Source of the DNA: Gemmatimonadaceae bacterium | Lineage (GTDB): Bacteria > Gemmatimonadota > Gemmatimonadetes > Gemmatimonadales > Gemmatimonadaceae | Reading direction: 5' to 3' | DNA length: 64,000 nucleotides | Assembly (NCBI GenBank): GCA_025358925.1 | Contig: JANYHT010000050.1 | Coordinates: 62,001 to 126,000 of the forward strand | Part shown: positions 44,044 through 52,601 of the stretch, in pieces | Position numbering within the stretch: position 1 is the first letter of the stretch | Layout: every line of letters starts with the position of its first letter | Made by a program: the position numbers and the translations under genes | The notes under the pieces: generated by a model | What the model was told of the DNA's origin: nothing | The model's input: only the letters and a program-made list of their open reading frames with translations | Database searches by the model: none

Positions 44044-44242
44044 GTGCGCTTCTCCTTCCTGTGAGTCCTTGTCGGCGTGCCGAGCGACAATAGATAGCAA
44101 GGGAGTGCAGGTAGGGAATGGGGCCGCGAGAATCGCTGATGGACGACTCGCGCGACGGAACGTCAGGCGTCACATTTGTGTAGAGCTTGCGAGTAGACTG
44201 CGGCGCGGACCGACGCATACTCTTTCTCAGTCAGGAATCGCA

Positions 44243-44704
44243 ATGACGGACGCCTCTCTAGCCGCACAATCGCAGCCCACGAGTGAAACCGTAACGGCGG
44301 ATACGGTTGTCGCCGACGCCAACGATCTGGAGCGGCTGGAACGCGCGCGACGCGACCTGCTGCGTGTCCATCGTGCGCTCCTTGAAACTGAGCGTTTGCG
44401 CTTCGAGAAAGTGCACGGGCGCGTGGCAAACAATAGTGCGTTTCTGCAGCTGGTCATCGCCGATCCATGGTTTGATTGGCTCCGTCCCATGGCGCAAATG
44501 GTGCTCATGATTGACGAACGGACCAGCGATAAGAAATCACTGCTCGGCACAGTCGAAGCGAAAGCGTTGTTCGATCGTGCGTGCAGTATGTTACGCGCGG
44601 ATACGGACGGTGACGCATTCCAGCGTTTGTTCTATCAAGCCGTGCAATCATCGCCGGAGTTGGCGGTCCTCGCGCGTCAAGTGGCGCTGGGGCTTACCGC
44701 CTGA
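44243..44704 (+). CDS. Hypothetical cytosolic helical protein
   Basis: 153 residues from ATG 44243, preceded by CAGGAA. It has no leader or membrane segment. It is mainly helical, with a charged LERLERARRDLLRVHRALLETERLRFEKVHGR segment (about 30-60) split by ordinary helix breaks, then WFDWLRPMAQMVLMIDE and a Glu/Ala-rich C-terminus. An RRDLLRVHRALLE arrangement suggests helix bundle packing. No family name is claimed. An S41 peptidase gene follows 8 bases later, so co-transcription is likely. The longer upstream frame (from 43868) overlaps the opposite-strand PagL-like gene and is rejected. Confidence 0.7.
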   Translation: MTDASLAAQSQPTSETVTADTVVADANDLERLERARRDLLRVHRALLETERLRFEKVHGRVANNSAFLQLVIADPWFDWLRPMAQMVLMIDERTSDKKSLLGTVEAKALFDRACSMLRADTDGDAFQRLFYQAVQSSPELAVLARQVALGLTA

Positions 44705-44712
44705 GCGCTCGC

Positions 44713-45855
44713 GTGCATCGAGAGTGGTCGCGCGCGGCTTTGGCGCGGGCAACGTGCGCCAGCGTGGTGTGCGCGTTCGTCGCGTGCGTGCCTGTCACGA
44801 CACCAAATCGGGTGGTCGTTGTTGGCACGCGTGCGATCGCGTCGCCAAGTGCGTCGCGTATCTTCACACCGCAGTTCGACTATCTCTGGAATCAATACGA
44901 ACAGCTGTATCCGTCGTTTCCGTACAAAGCGGTCGACTGGCGTGCGCAACGCGCCCTTTATCGACCGCGCGCACAAAGCGCGCGATCACAAGATGAATTC
45001 ATCGCGGTCGTGCGCGAGATGCTCGCGCCGCTGCACGATTTGCATGCATTTTTGATTGATCCGCGCGGTGAAATTGTGCCAACCTATCAGCCGTCGGGCG
45101 TTGCCAACTTTGACCGATCGCGTTGGGAGCGCGCGTTGCGCGACGCGAGCTTCGTTAGCCGAAGCAACGGCATCGGCGAGGCAATGGTCGGCGGCTATCC
45201 GTATCTCTTTATTGCGTCTTGGAATGCTCCTCTCGATATCACAAGTCTCGATCTCGCACTCGCGCGCGCGCGCGATGCCTCCGGACTGATCATTGACGTT
45301 CGCACCAATGGCGGTGGCAACGACGCGACGGCACTCGCGCTCGTCGCGCGCTTCGCGACGCGCCCATTCGCCGCCTCGTATGTTCAACTGCGCAACGGCA
45401 CATCACCGTCCGATCTCGATCGACCATTGGCACGGACAGTCTCACCACGCGGTGCCTGGCAGTTTACACGCCCCGTCGTCATCATTGCCGGTCGCGCCGG
45501 TTTCAGTGCAACGGAAAGCTTTGTCGCGGCGATGCGCACGCTGCCCAACGTGACGGTGATCGGTGATACCACGGGTGGCGCGTCCGGAAATCCCATGACG
45601 TTTGCACTGGAAAACGGATGGCAGTTCAGCGTGCCGCGCTGGTTGGAATACGGACCTGATCGGAAGCCAATCGAAGGCAACGGGGTGCCGCCGCATCTGA
45701 TGCTCGCTTGGAACCCCGACACCTATGATAGCGAGCGCGACCCGCTGATCGACGCTGCCGTTGGCGTTCTTGGCGAGCGCACCGGCGTGTATCGTATGGC
45801 GCCGGCAAGCGATCGTAGGGATTTTCCGCGCAACTCGGCCACGCCGCGACGCTAG
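44713..45855 (+). CDS. S41-family peptidase, lipoprotein
   Basis: 380 residues from GTG 44713. A leader with a probable lipobox (AFVAC) precedes a helical N-terminal region (FDYLWNQYEQLYPSF) and the tail-specific protease core. Conserved elements are GLIIDVRTNGGGND, PVVIIAGRAGFSATESFVAAM with the nucleophile serine (about residue 263), and VIGDTTGGASGNP. No clear PDZ domain is visible between them. The catalytic lysine expected in CtpA-type enzymes is not obvious, as in several short S41 relatives. It would act on periplasmic proteins or peptides. Confidence 0.85.
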   Translation: MHREWSRAALARATCASVVCAFVACVPVTTPNRVVVVGTRAIASPSASRIFTPQFDYLWNQYEQLYPSFPYKAVDWRAQRALYRPRAQSARSQDEFIAVVREMLAPLHDLHAFLIDPRGEIVPTYQPSGVANFDRSRWERALRDASFVSRSNGIGEAMVGGYPYLFIASWNAPLDITSLDLALARARDASGLIIDVRTNGGGNDATALALVARFATRPFAASYVQLRNGTSPSDLDRPLARTVSPRGAWQFTRPVVIIAGRAGFSATESFVAAMRTLPNVTVIGDTTGGASGNPMTFALENGWQFSVPRWLEYGPDRKPIEGNGVPPHLMLAWNPDTYDSERDPLIDAAVGVLGERTGVYRMAPASDRRDFPRNSATPRR

Positions 45856-45900
45856 ATTGCGCATACGCTTTTTGTATTCCGCGCCGCTGTCGAGGAAGGA

Positions 45901-46725
45901 ATGAACGCTGCACGTCAAGTCCGCGCCGCCGTGGTAATGGGGATGATGCTTGTGCCACTCCTGTTGTCTGCGCAGAGCGCCCCACCGCCCAAACCGAAGC
46001 TACCCTCGTCGCTCAAGATCCCGACCACATTCGACAGTTTGTTTGCCGAGCGTGATGTGCGTGCCGAGAGTGCGTTGGGCTATTTGGGGTGCATGCAACG
46101 CACCGTCAACGCGTTGCGGGGTGGCGCACTAGGCGCGGTGCCACGCGAATGGTCCATCGCCTGCATGCTGCAGGGTGCCGAGTGGCGCGGTGTATTCGGT
46201 GAACTGACCGAGCATGCACCCGGCTTTGCGGTGCGCTTGCAGTATGCGTTGCGCGGCAATGGCGTGGTCGTGAAGGATCCGGTTGACACGGCACGTGCCG
46301 CCGGCCTTGCGCGAGCGTTGTTTCGCGGACTCTCCGCGCCGTTGCCTGGTGCCGGAAAGTATGAGTTTATTCCGCTCGCACTGCCACAAAAGACGTACAT
46401 CGAGGTGTGGTTCGTTCCCGTCCCGTCGAATCCGTCACGCGTGGTTGTAGGCGGCGACTCCGTGATTCAGATGTCCGTTGATGGGTCGCGTGAGCTTGGT
46501 CACACACGCTCGGCGCCGTCCATTCGCGAGCTCGCGTTGCCGACGGATGGTGCTGCGTACGTCCTCGAAAGTTCAGAAGATCGCATTCCGCTGCTCAGTG
46601 AGTTGGTCGCGTCGCGACTCGCATTGGATTTTGTGCCGCAAGTCGCGGTGCGTACTCGGCAGTATGAATCGCTGTTGACGCGCGCGCAGCTGTCATCTCA
46701 CCAGTGGAAACACACTCACCGTTAA
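45901..46725 (+). CDS. Secreted hypothetical protein
   Basis: 274 residues. A signal peptide ends LLLSAQ, followed by a Pro-rich stretch (APPPKPKLP). The mature domain has two cysteines (YLGCMQRT, SIACMLQ) that may pair, and a possible MPN/JAB-like arrangement is not supported. C-terminal residues (SSEDRIPLLSELVASRL) look helical. I recognise no family. Its stop overlaps the DUF1499 start (TAATG), placing it at the head of a four-gene run. Confidence 0.7.
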   Translation: MNAARQVRAAVVMGMMLVPLLLSAQSAPPPKPKLPSSLKIPTTFDSLFAERDVRAESALGYLGCMQRTVNALRGGALGAVPREWSIACMLQGAEWRGVFGELTEHAPGFAVRLQYALRGNGVVVKDPVDTARAAGLARALFRGLSAPLPGAGKYEFIPLALPQKTYIEVWFVPVPSNPSRVVVGGDSVIQMSVDGSRELGHTRSAPSIRELALPTDGAAYVLESSEDRIPLLSELVASRLALDFVPQVAVRTRQYESLLTRAQLSSHQWKHTHR

Positions 46726-47180
46726 TGCAGATACGACTTATGGCCTCGTTCATGGCGTCGTTCATGGCGCTCTATGTCCATCCATCGCGTCTGTCTGCCG
46801 ATGGGCAAACGTTGGCGCCGTGTCCACGTACGCCCAATTGCGTATCGACAGAGGCGTCGAGTGAATCGCAGCGCATGCCGACGGTTCCGTTCACGGATAG
46901 TCCAAACCTCGCCCAAGCGCGCGCGAGCGCCGCACTTTTGGCCGAACCTCGGAGTTCGGTGGTGTCGCAGCAGACCGGCTACGTCCACGGCGAATGCCGC
47001 AGTTTGTTGTTTCGTTTCGTCGATGATGTAGAAATTGTCGTCGATTCGTCCGCACACGTGTTTCGTTTTCGTTCCGCGTCACGCGTGGGGCGCAGTGACA
47101 TGGGGGTGAATCGCCGACGAATGACGCGCATTTCAGATCGCTTGCGCACCGCAAGCAGTCCCGCGACCGCGAGTCGATAG
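46725..47180 (+). CDS. DUF1499-family secreted protein
   Basis: 151 residues from ATG 46725 in a TAATG overlap with the previous gene; ATG 46704 is possible. A short leader with two tandem MASF units (about 6-13) may be a signal anchor. DUF1499 is recognisable by CPRTPNCVSTEA, the central segment ending GYVHGECRSLLFRFVDDVEI, and the terminal RFRSASRVGRSDMGVNRRR. Two cysteines are conserved in the opening motif. The function of DUF1499 is unknown. Confidence 0.85.
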   Translation: MQIRLMASFMASFMALYVHPSRLSADGQTLAPCPRTPNCVSTEASSESQRMPTVPFTDSPNLAQARASAALLAEPRSSVVSQQTGYVHGECRSLLFRFVDDVEIVVDSSAHVFRFRSASRVGRSDMGVNRRRMTRISDRLRTASSPATASR

Positions 47181-47184
47181 CGCA

Positions 47185-47679
47185 ATGTCGCTGCTGCTTC
47201 GCCGCGCGACACCCGCTGATGTGCCGCTCATTCGCGAGCTCATTGCGGGACTTGCCGCGTATGAGAAACTCTCGAACGCCTGCGTTGCGACGGAGGCACT
47301 CTTGCTTGAACATCTGTTTGGTACGCGACCGCATGCGGAGGTGGTCATTGCTGAATACAAGAACGAGTCGGCGGGATTTGCGCTTTTCTTTCACAATTTT
47401 TCGACGTTCCTTGCGCGACCTGGTATTTACCTCGAGGACCTCTTCGTCCGCCCAGCGTTTCGCGGACATGGTATTGGGAAAGCGCTACTGCAGCATTTGG
47501 CGTCACTCGCGATCGAGCGTGGGTGTGGTCGACTGGAGTGGTCGGTCTTGGACTGGAATGTGGACGCCATCGGCTTCTACGAGCGACTCGGCGCGCGCGC
47601 GCACGATGATTGGACCGTCTACAGGGTTACCGGTGATGCACTCACGACACTTGCTAACGGATCGGACGGAGCAAACTGA
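47185..47679 (+). CDS. GNAT acetyltransferase, diamine/thialysine N-acetyltransferase-like
   Basis: 164 residues. The GNAT fold has an N-terminal IRELIAGLAAYEKL helix, GFALFFHNFSTFLARPGIYL, and the acetyl-CoA loop RPAFRGHGIGKALL. GCGRLEWSVLDWN and IGFYERLGA follow, with a C-terminal DDWTVYR. This set is typical of the spermidine/diamine acetyltransferase-like branch. It would acetylate a small polyamine or lysine analogue in the cytosol. It starts 4 bases after the DUF1499 stop and overlaps the next gene by one base (TGATG). Confidence 0.9.
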   Translation: MSLLLRRATPADVPLIRELIAGLAAYEKLSNACVATEALLLEHLFGTRPHAEVVIAEYKNESAGFALFFHNFSTFLARPGIYLEDLFVRPAFRGHGIGKALLQHLASLAIERGCGRLEWSVLDWNVDAIGFYERLGARAHDDWTVYRVTGDALTTLANGSDGAN

Positions 47680-48530
47680 TGTTAACCACACGACGAGAAG
47701 TGTTACGCTTGCTGGCCGCCGGTGTCGCCAACGGAACGTTGCTACCACGCGTCGCAATGGCTGCGCGCGCGACTGCGAGGAGCGCGCGTATCGAACGGGT
47801 TGGCTTGCAGCTCAGCACCGTTCGCAAAGCGTTGGTGAAAGATCTGGAAGGCACGATCGCGGCCGTTGCAGCGGTCGGTATTCACGAGTTGGAGTTTGCT
47901 GGTTACTACAACAAGCCGCCCGTGTGGTGGCGCGGCCTGCTCAAGCGACATGGTCTCACCGCACCGTCGACGCACATCGCATTACCGGCGAAAGATGACG
48001 ATTGGATGCCGCTGCTGGCACAAGCGAAAGCAATGGAACACAACTGGGTAATCGTGCCGGTTGTCGGCCAAGAATTTCGGAGCAGTGCCGACGGTTGGAA
48101 ACGGCTCGCGGACCGTCTGAACGCGGGCGGAATGTTGGCACGTCAGGCTGGACTAAACTTCGGCTACCACAATCACGACTTCGAATTTGCGCCGATCGGC
48201 AAGACAACAGGGTACGAGATTCTCACTACGAATACCGATAAAGCGCACGTCGATCTTGAACTTGATTTGTATTGGGCCGTAAAAGCAGGGCAAGATCCTT
48301 TAGCGATGATCAAGCGCTGGTCGGGGCGGTACACGTGCTTTCACATGAAAGACGCTGGACCGCCGCCGGAACGCGCAATGCTCGATGTTGGCGCAGGCAC
48401 GATTGATTTTCCAGAGATTCTCGCAGCCGGGCGGGCGCAGGGACTCAAGCATTGGTTCATCGAACATGATGAACCGAAGGATGCGCTCCTCTCGGTGCAG
48501 GCGAGTGCTGCGGCGATGCTCAACTATTAA
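47679..48530 (+). CDS. Tat-exported xylose-isomerase-like TIM-barrel protein
   Basis: 283 residues. The leader contains TRREVLRLLAAG, a twin-arginine type signal, and cleavage is expected after AMAA or similar. The barrel matches the sugar phosphate isomerase/epimerase group: GIHELEFAGYY, APSTHIALP, GLNFGYHNHDFEF, HVDLELDLYWAVKAG, RYTCFHMKDAG and HWFIEHDEPKDA, with metal-binding Glu, Asp and His in the last four. Tat export is usual for cofactor-loaded envelope enzymes. In related clusters such proteins accompany GMC dehydrogenases and DUF1080 hydrolases, which are also encoded nearby. A factor-independent terminator follows. Confidence 0.88.
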   Translation: MLTTRREVLRLLAAGVANGTLLPRVAMAARATARSARIERVGLQLSTVRKALVKDLEGTIAAVAAVGIHELEFAGYYNKPPVWWRGLLKRHGLTAPSTHIALPAKDDDWMPLLAQAKAMEHNWVIVPVVGQEFRSSADGWKRLADRLNAGGMLARQAGLNFGYHNHDFEFAPIGKTTGYEILTTNTDKAHVDLELDLYWAVKAGQDPLAMIKRWSGRYTCFHMKDAGPPPERAMLDVGAGTIDFPEILAAGRAQGLKHWFIEHDEPKDALLSVQASAAAMLNY

Positions 48531-48533
48531 CCT

Positions 48534-48556
48534 AGGCGACTAGATCGCCTTTTTTT
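48534..48556 (+). terminator. Rho-independent terminator after the sugar isomerase-like gene
   Basis: AGGCGA (48534-48539) and TCGCCT (48545-48550) pair across a 5-base loop, followed by a seven-T run ending at 48556. It lies 4 bases after the stop codon and separates the 45.9-48.5 kb operon from the GMC operon. Confidence 0.9.
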
Positions 48557-48741
48557 GTCATCAACAAAGATCGCACCCGTCGAGTAGCAACAACGATCGT
48601 TATCACACGGAGCAGATGCACGTGATTCGCGTCTCGCGCGGTACCCTGTCGACGCCCTCTGCCGAATGAATCATCCTTTTGTAAATAACAAAACCGCATC
48701 TTGTCGAATAGAAACGACGTTCGTCGCGGCGCGGAACGGAT

Positions 48742-48761
48742 TCGCGTCATTCGCGGTCAGC
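48742..48761 (+). repeat. 20-bp dispersed repeat, copy 2
   Basis: Identical to 17907-17926 (TTCGCGTCATTCGCGGTCAG) and again preceded by a GGAAC motif (48735-48739). Confidence 0.75.
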
Positions 48762-48868
48762 TTTTAGCCACTGCAACGGTTCCTCCCGATCCCTTGCCAA
48801 CGCCCGTGCCGTCCCCATGTTCGACGTGATCCTTTCGTCTGTTTTATGACGCCCTATCCCGCCGCCGA

Positions 48869-50575
48869 ATGCAAGCGCCCGCCACTGCTCAACCTCGCCG
48901 CCCCACCTACGATGTATGCATTGTCGGCTCCGGCGCCGGCGGTGCGATGGCCGCATACGAACTCACGCGCCGAGGCGCTCATGTCATCATGCTCGAGGCG
49001 GGACCGTGGTGGGATAATACCAAGGACTCATCGATGCTCAAGATGCCGTACGACACGGCACGACGCGGCGCATCAACAAAAGAGCGACAGTTTGGCGAAC
49101 ACGATGCGTGTCTTGGCGGCTGGGATATTCCGGGCGAACCGTACACGGTAGCCGATGGCTCACAGTTTCGTTGGTGGCGTGGTCGCATGTTGGGCGGTCG
49201 CACCAATCATTGGGGACGCATCTCGCTGCGGTTTGGCCCGCAGGATTTTAAAGGCAAGTCACACGACGGATTGGGTGAAGACTGGCCCATCAGCTACGAT
49301 GATCTTGCGCCGTATTATGATCGCGTCGATGACCTCATTGGTATTTTCGGCAGTCACGAGAATTTGCCGAATCATCCCGATGGGCATTTCATGCCAGCGC
49401 CCGAACCGCGCTGTTATGAAAAATTGGTGCTGAAGGCGTCGAAGAAACAGAACGTCACGTGCATTCCCGCACGCCTTTCCATCATCACCAAACCGCTCGG
49501 CAACCGCGCGCCGTGTCACTACTGCGGACAGTGCAATCGCGGCTGTATGTCCAACTCGAATTTTTCGGCACCCAACGTGTTGCTGTTTCCGGCAATGGCC
49601 TCCGGTAAGCTGAAGATCATCAGCAATGCGATGGCGCGCGAAGTGACGACCAACGCGCAAGGGGTAGCGACGGGCGTGAGTTACATCGACAAGCACACTG
49701 GGCACGACGAGCACGTGAATGCCAAGGTGGTGGTGTTGGCGGCATCGAGCTGTGAGTCGAGCCGCATCATGCTGAACTCGAAGTCCTCATCGCATCCGAA
49801 CGGCATTGGCAATACCAACGGTATCGTCGGCAAGTATCTCACCGATACGACCGGCACCGATGTGGCGGGTTATGTGCCGGCACTTGAATCGATGCCGCGT
49901 CACAATTGCGATGGGGTAGGAGGCGGACACGTGTACATGCCATGGTGGATCGACAACAAGAGGGTCGATTTTCCACGCGGCTATCACATCGAAGTGTGGG
50001 GCGGGTTTGGTATGCCGAGTTATGGCTTTATGGGCGGCATTCAGAACTATCCGGACGGCGGCGGTTACGGCGCGTCATTGAAAGAGAGCTATCGCAAGTA
50101 TTGGGGCACGACCATTGGTTTTAGCGGGCGCGGTGAGATGGTGCCGAACGAAAAGAGCTTTTGCGAAATCGATCCGGAAAAGAAAGATCAGTTTGGCATT
50201 CCGGTATTGCGTTTCAATTTCGCGTGGTCCGACTACGAGTACAACCAAGTGAAGCACATGCAGGAAACATTTCGTGCGCTCATCGCGGAGATGGGCGGAA
50301 AAGTATTTTCACCGACGCCCACGAAAGAACGTGGCTATGGCATCGCGACGGGCGGGCAAATCATTCACGAGTTAGGAACGGTGCGCATGGGGACGTCTGC
50401 ACAAAACGGCGCACTCAACGCGAACTGTCAGGCGTTCGACTGCAAAAATCTATTCGTGACCGACGGCGGCCCCTTTGTGTCGCAAGCGGACAAGAACCCA
50501 ACGTGGACCATTCTTGCGCTGTCGATGCGAGCCGCTGGATTCATCACCGCACAGCGCAAGGCCGGAGCCCTCTGA
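48869..50575 (+). CDS. GMC oxidoreductase, iron-sulfur-type sugar dehydrogenase large subunit
   Basis: 568 residues. The FAD-binding fold begins with GSGAGGAMAAYEL (20-32), has EAGPWWDN, RMLGGRTNHWGR, and ends with IIHELGTVRMG and ADKNPTWTILAL, where the conserved His and Asn form the GMC active site. A CHYCGQCNRGC block (Cys 216, 219, 222 and 226) is typical of bacterial FAD sugar dehydrogenases that hold a [3Fe-4S] cluster. No leader is visible, so it would be exported with the Tat-bearing subunit encoded next. Substrate is probably a sugar or glycoside, perhaps oxidised at C3; sequence alone does not prove it. Confidence 0.9.
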   Translation: MQAPATAQPRRPTYDVCIVGSGAGGAMAAYELTRRGAHVIMLEAGPWWDNTKDSSMLKMPYDTARRGASTKERQFGEHDACLGGWDIPGEPYTVADGSQFRWWRGRMLGGRTNHWGRISLRFGPQDFKGKSHDGLGEDWPISYDDLAPYYDRVDDLIGIFGSHENLPNHPDGHFMPAPEPRCYEKLVLKASKKQNVTCIPARLSIITKPLGNRAPCHYCGQCNRGCMSNSNFSAPNVLLFPAMASGKLKIISNAMAREVTTNAQGVATGVSYIDKHTGHDEHVNAKVVVLAASSCESSRIMLNSKSSSHPNGIGNTNGIVGKYLTDTTGTDVAGYVPALESMPRHNCDGVGGGHVYMPWWIDNKRVDFPRGYHIEVWGGFGMPSYGFMGGIQNYPDGGGYGASLKESYRKYWGTTIGFSGRGEMVPNEKSFCEIDPEKKDQFGIPVLRFNFAWSDYEYNQVKHMQETFRALIAEMGGKVFSPTPTKERGYGIATGGQIIHELGTVRMGTSAQNGALNANCQAFDCKNLFVTDGGPFVSQADKNPTWTILALSMRAAGFITAQRKAGAL

Positions 50576-51168
50576 TGGAACGTCGTGATATGATGAAGAT
50601 GCTCGCCACTATGCCACTCGGCGCATGGGCGCTGACGCCGAGCGATGTGGTTGATGCGGCGGAGCACACGCATAGAGTTTTGAGCGCGCAGACGGCGCAA
50701 CCGAAGTCGGTATTTGTGCCGAAGTTTTTTTCGGCGTTGGAATGGCATGCGGTTCGAGTACTTGCAGATATCGTGATTCCGCGTGACGCGAAATCGGGTA
50801 GCGCGACCGACGCTGGTGTCCCGGAGTTTATGGACTATGTGATGATTGAGTTTCCCAACAACCAGACGCGCATTCGCGAAGGTTTGGGATGGCTCAATGC
50901 GGAGGCGCGCACGCGGTTTGGTGTGCCGTTTGCCGACGCGAAGGCGCTGCAACGATTACAGATTGTTGATGACATCGCGTGGCCCGCGAAGACAAAGCCG
51001 CAGTTTGTACAAGGCGCGCGCTTTTTCAGCGCGTTCCGTGATCTTACGGCGAGTGCGTTTTTCACGAGTCGTATTGGCGTGAAAGATATCGGCTATTTGG
51101 GCAATATTCCGCAGTCGGCGTGGCATGGATGTTCGCCCGCGGCGGAGAAGCAGTTGGGAGTGTCGTAG
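50575..51168 (+). CDS. Gluconate 2-dehydrogenase subunit 3-family small subunit, Tat-type
   Basis: 197 residues from ATG 50575, in a TGATG overlap with the GMC gene; the longer frame to 50161 lies inside that gene. ERRDMMKMLA gives a twin-arginine start with a short hydrophobic core. The family pattern appears as LADIVIPRDAKSGSATDAGVPEFMDY, GLGWLNAEARTRFG and late GVKDIGYLGNIPQSAW. Such subunits chaperone and carry the FAD subunit through the Tat channel. Its stop overlaps the amidohydrolase start (TAGTG). Confidence 0.9.
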   Translation: MERRDMMKMLATMPLGAWALTPSDVVDAAEHTHRVLSAQTAQPKSVFVPKFFSALEWHAVRVLADIVIPRDAKSGSATDAGVPEFMDYVMIEFPNNQTRIREGLGWLNAEARTRFGVPFADAKALQRLQIVDDIAWPAKTKPQFVQGARFFSAFRDLTASAFFTSRIGVKDIGYLGNIPQSAWHGCSPAAEKQLGVS

Positions 51169-52601
51169 TGACAATCGCGCGTGTAGCACTCGGTGTGCTG
51201 ATCGCGACCAACGTACTCGGTTCGCGCGCCGACATAGCCGCGCAACGTGCACCGATCGCGCCAGCCGTTCGCTCGTTTGTGCGCGTCGATACGAATGTGC
51301 TCGCACTGACAAACGTACGCGTGATCGATGGCACGGGTGCCGCGCCAATTGAAGGGCAGACACTGATTGTCCGCGACGGAAGAATCACCGCGATGGGCAA
51401 CAAGATTGCGATTCCGGCTGGAGCGCAGGTGATGGACCTGAGCGGGAAGAGTGTGATGCCGGGCATGGTCATGGTGCATGAGCACCTGTTTTATCCCACC
51501 GGTCCCGGTGTCTACGCCAATCTCGCGGAGAGTTTTTCGCGGCTCTATCTCGCCGGTGGCGTCACGTCGATGCGTACCGGCGGCAACATGAACGGCTTCG
51601 GCGATATAGCGATCGCAGCTGCAATTGCGCGTGGCGAGAAGGCGGGTCCGTGGATTGATGCGACGGCACCCTACCTTGACGGGCCTGGGCTCAACTTCGG
51701 GCAAGTGCGCGTGCTGAAAGATTCAGCTGACGCGCGGCATCAGGTGGAGTACTGGGCAAACGAAGGAGCGAGTTCGTTTAAGGCGTACATGAATATCACG
51801 CGTGATGAATTGCGAGCGGCAACCACTGCGGCCCACAAGCTTGGACTGAAGGTGACGGGACATCTGTGTTCCGTCACGTATCGCGAAGCCATTGCCGCCG
51901 GGATCGATAATCTCGAGCATGGTTTTTTTGCGATGAATGATTTCGTACCCAATAAGCAGCTCGATAAATGTTCGGCACGCGGTGGCGCCGCACAAACCAC
52001 GGTGGCGGCGCTTGATCCGAATTCGTCTCAGGTGCAGGCGATCTTTCAGGAGTTGATTGCGAGGAAGGTCACCGTGACTTCGACGCTCACGATCTTTGAG
52101 ACATTCACACCGGGTCGACCGATTGGCGCTGGACTTGATATGCTGTTACCGCAATTGCGCGAACAGTATGAGCAACGGTACGCCGCGACGTCAAAGCAGA
52201 CGCAGTCGGTTTACACGAAGCTATTCCCGGTTGGTATGGCGATGGAACGCGCATTCGTTCGCGCAGGTGGGACGCTCATCGTTGGCACCGATCCCACCGG
52301 CGGCGGTGGTCTCGTGCCTGGCTATTCCAATCAACGAGCGTTGGAATTATTGGTTGATGCGGGTTTCACACCGCTGGAAGCCATTCGTATCGGCACATTG
52401 AATGGTGCGACGTACTTGGGCCGCAACGCACTCGTGGGTTCAATCGCAGTGGGTAAACAAGCGGACTTTCTGGTGATTGATGGAAACCCTGCGGCGCAAA
52501 TCAGCGACATTCGCAAGGTACACACGGTGTTCAAACAGGGTGTAGGATACGATCCGATGGCCATCAAAGAATCAGTGAAGGGTAAGGCGGGGCTATACTG
52601 A
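51168..52601 (+). CDS. Secreted amidohydrolase
   Basis: 477 residues from GTG 51168 (TAGTG overlap). An N-terminal hydrophobic segment (ARVALGVLIATNVLG) with AQ residues suggests export. The metal-dependent hydrolase fold shows LTNVRVIDGTGAAPIEG, the HxH motif in MVMVHEHLF (about 102), VTSMRTGG, a possible carboxylated lysine in SSFKAYMN, TGHLCSV, IDNLEHGFF, and the catalytic aspartate in VGTDPTGGGG. C-terminal NPAAQISDIRKVHTVFKQG completes it. Substrate could be a cyclic amide, hydantoin or dipeptide such as a prolidase-type substrate. Confidence 0.88.
   Translation: MTIARVALGVLIATNVLGSRADIAAQRAPIAPAVRSFVRVDTNVLALTNVRVIDGTGAAPIEGQTLIVRDGRITAMGNKIAIPAGAQVMDLSGKSVMPGMVMVHEHLFYPTGPGVYANLAESFSRLYLAGGVTSMRTGGNMNGFGDIAIAAAIARGEKAGPWIDATAPYLDGPGLNFGQVRVLKDSADARHQVEYWANEGASSFKAYMNITRDELRAATTAAHKLGLKVTGHLCSVTYREAIAAGIDNLEHGFFAMNDFVPNKQLDKCSARGGAAQTTVAALDPNSSQVQAIFQELIARKVTVTSTLTIFETFTPGRPIGAGLDMLLPQLREQYEQRYAATSKQTQSVYTKLFPVGMAMERAFVRAGGTLIVGTDPTGGGGLVPGYSNQRALELLVDAGFTPLEAIRIGTLNGATYLGRNALVGSIAVGKQADFLVIDGNPAAQISDIRKVHTVFKQGVGYDPMAIKESVKGKAGLY

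Larger units (their letters stand above)
48531..48868. other. Intergenic region upstream of the GMC operon
   Basis: Besides the terminator, these 338 bases carry one copy of the 20-base repeat (48742-48761). No gene is supported. The promoter of the five-gene operon presumably lies in the last 100 bases, but no clear -35/-10 pair was seen. Confidence 0.6.
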
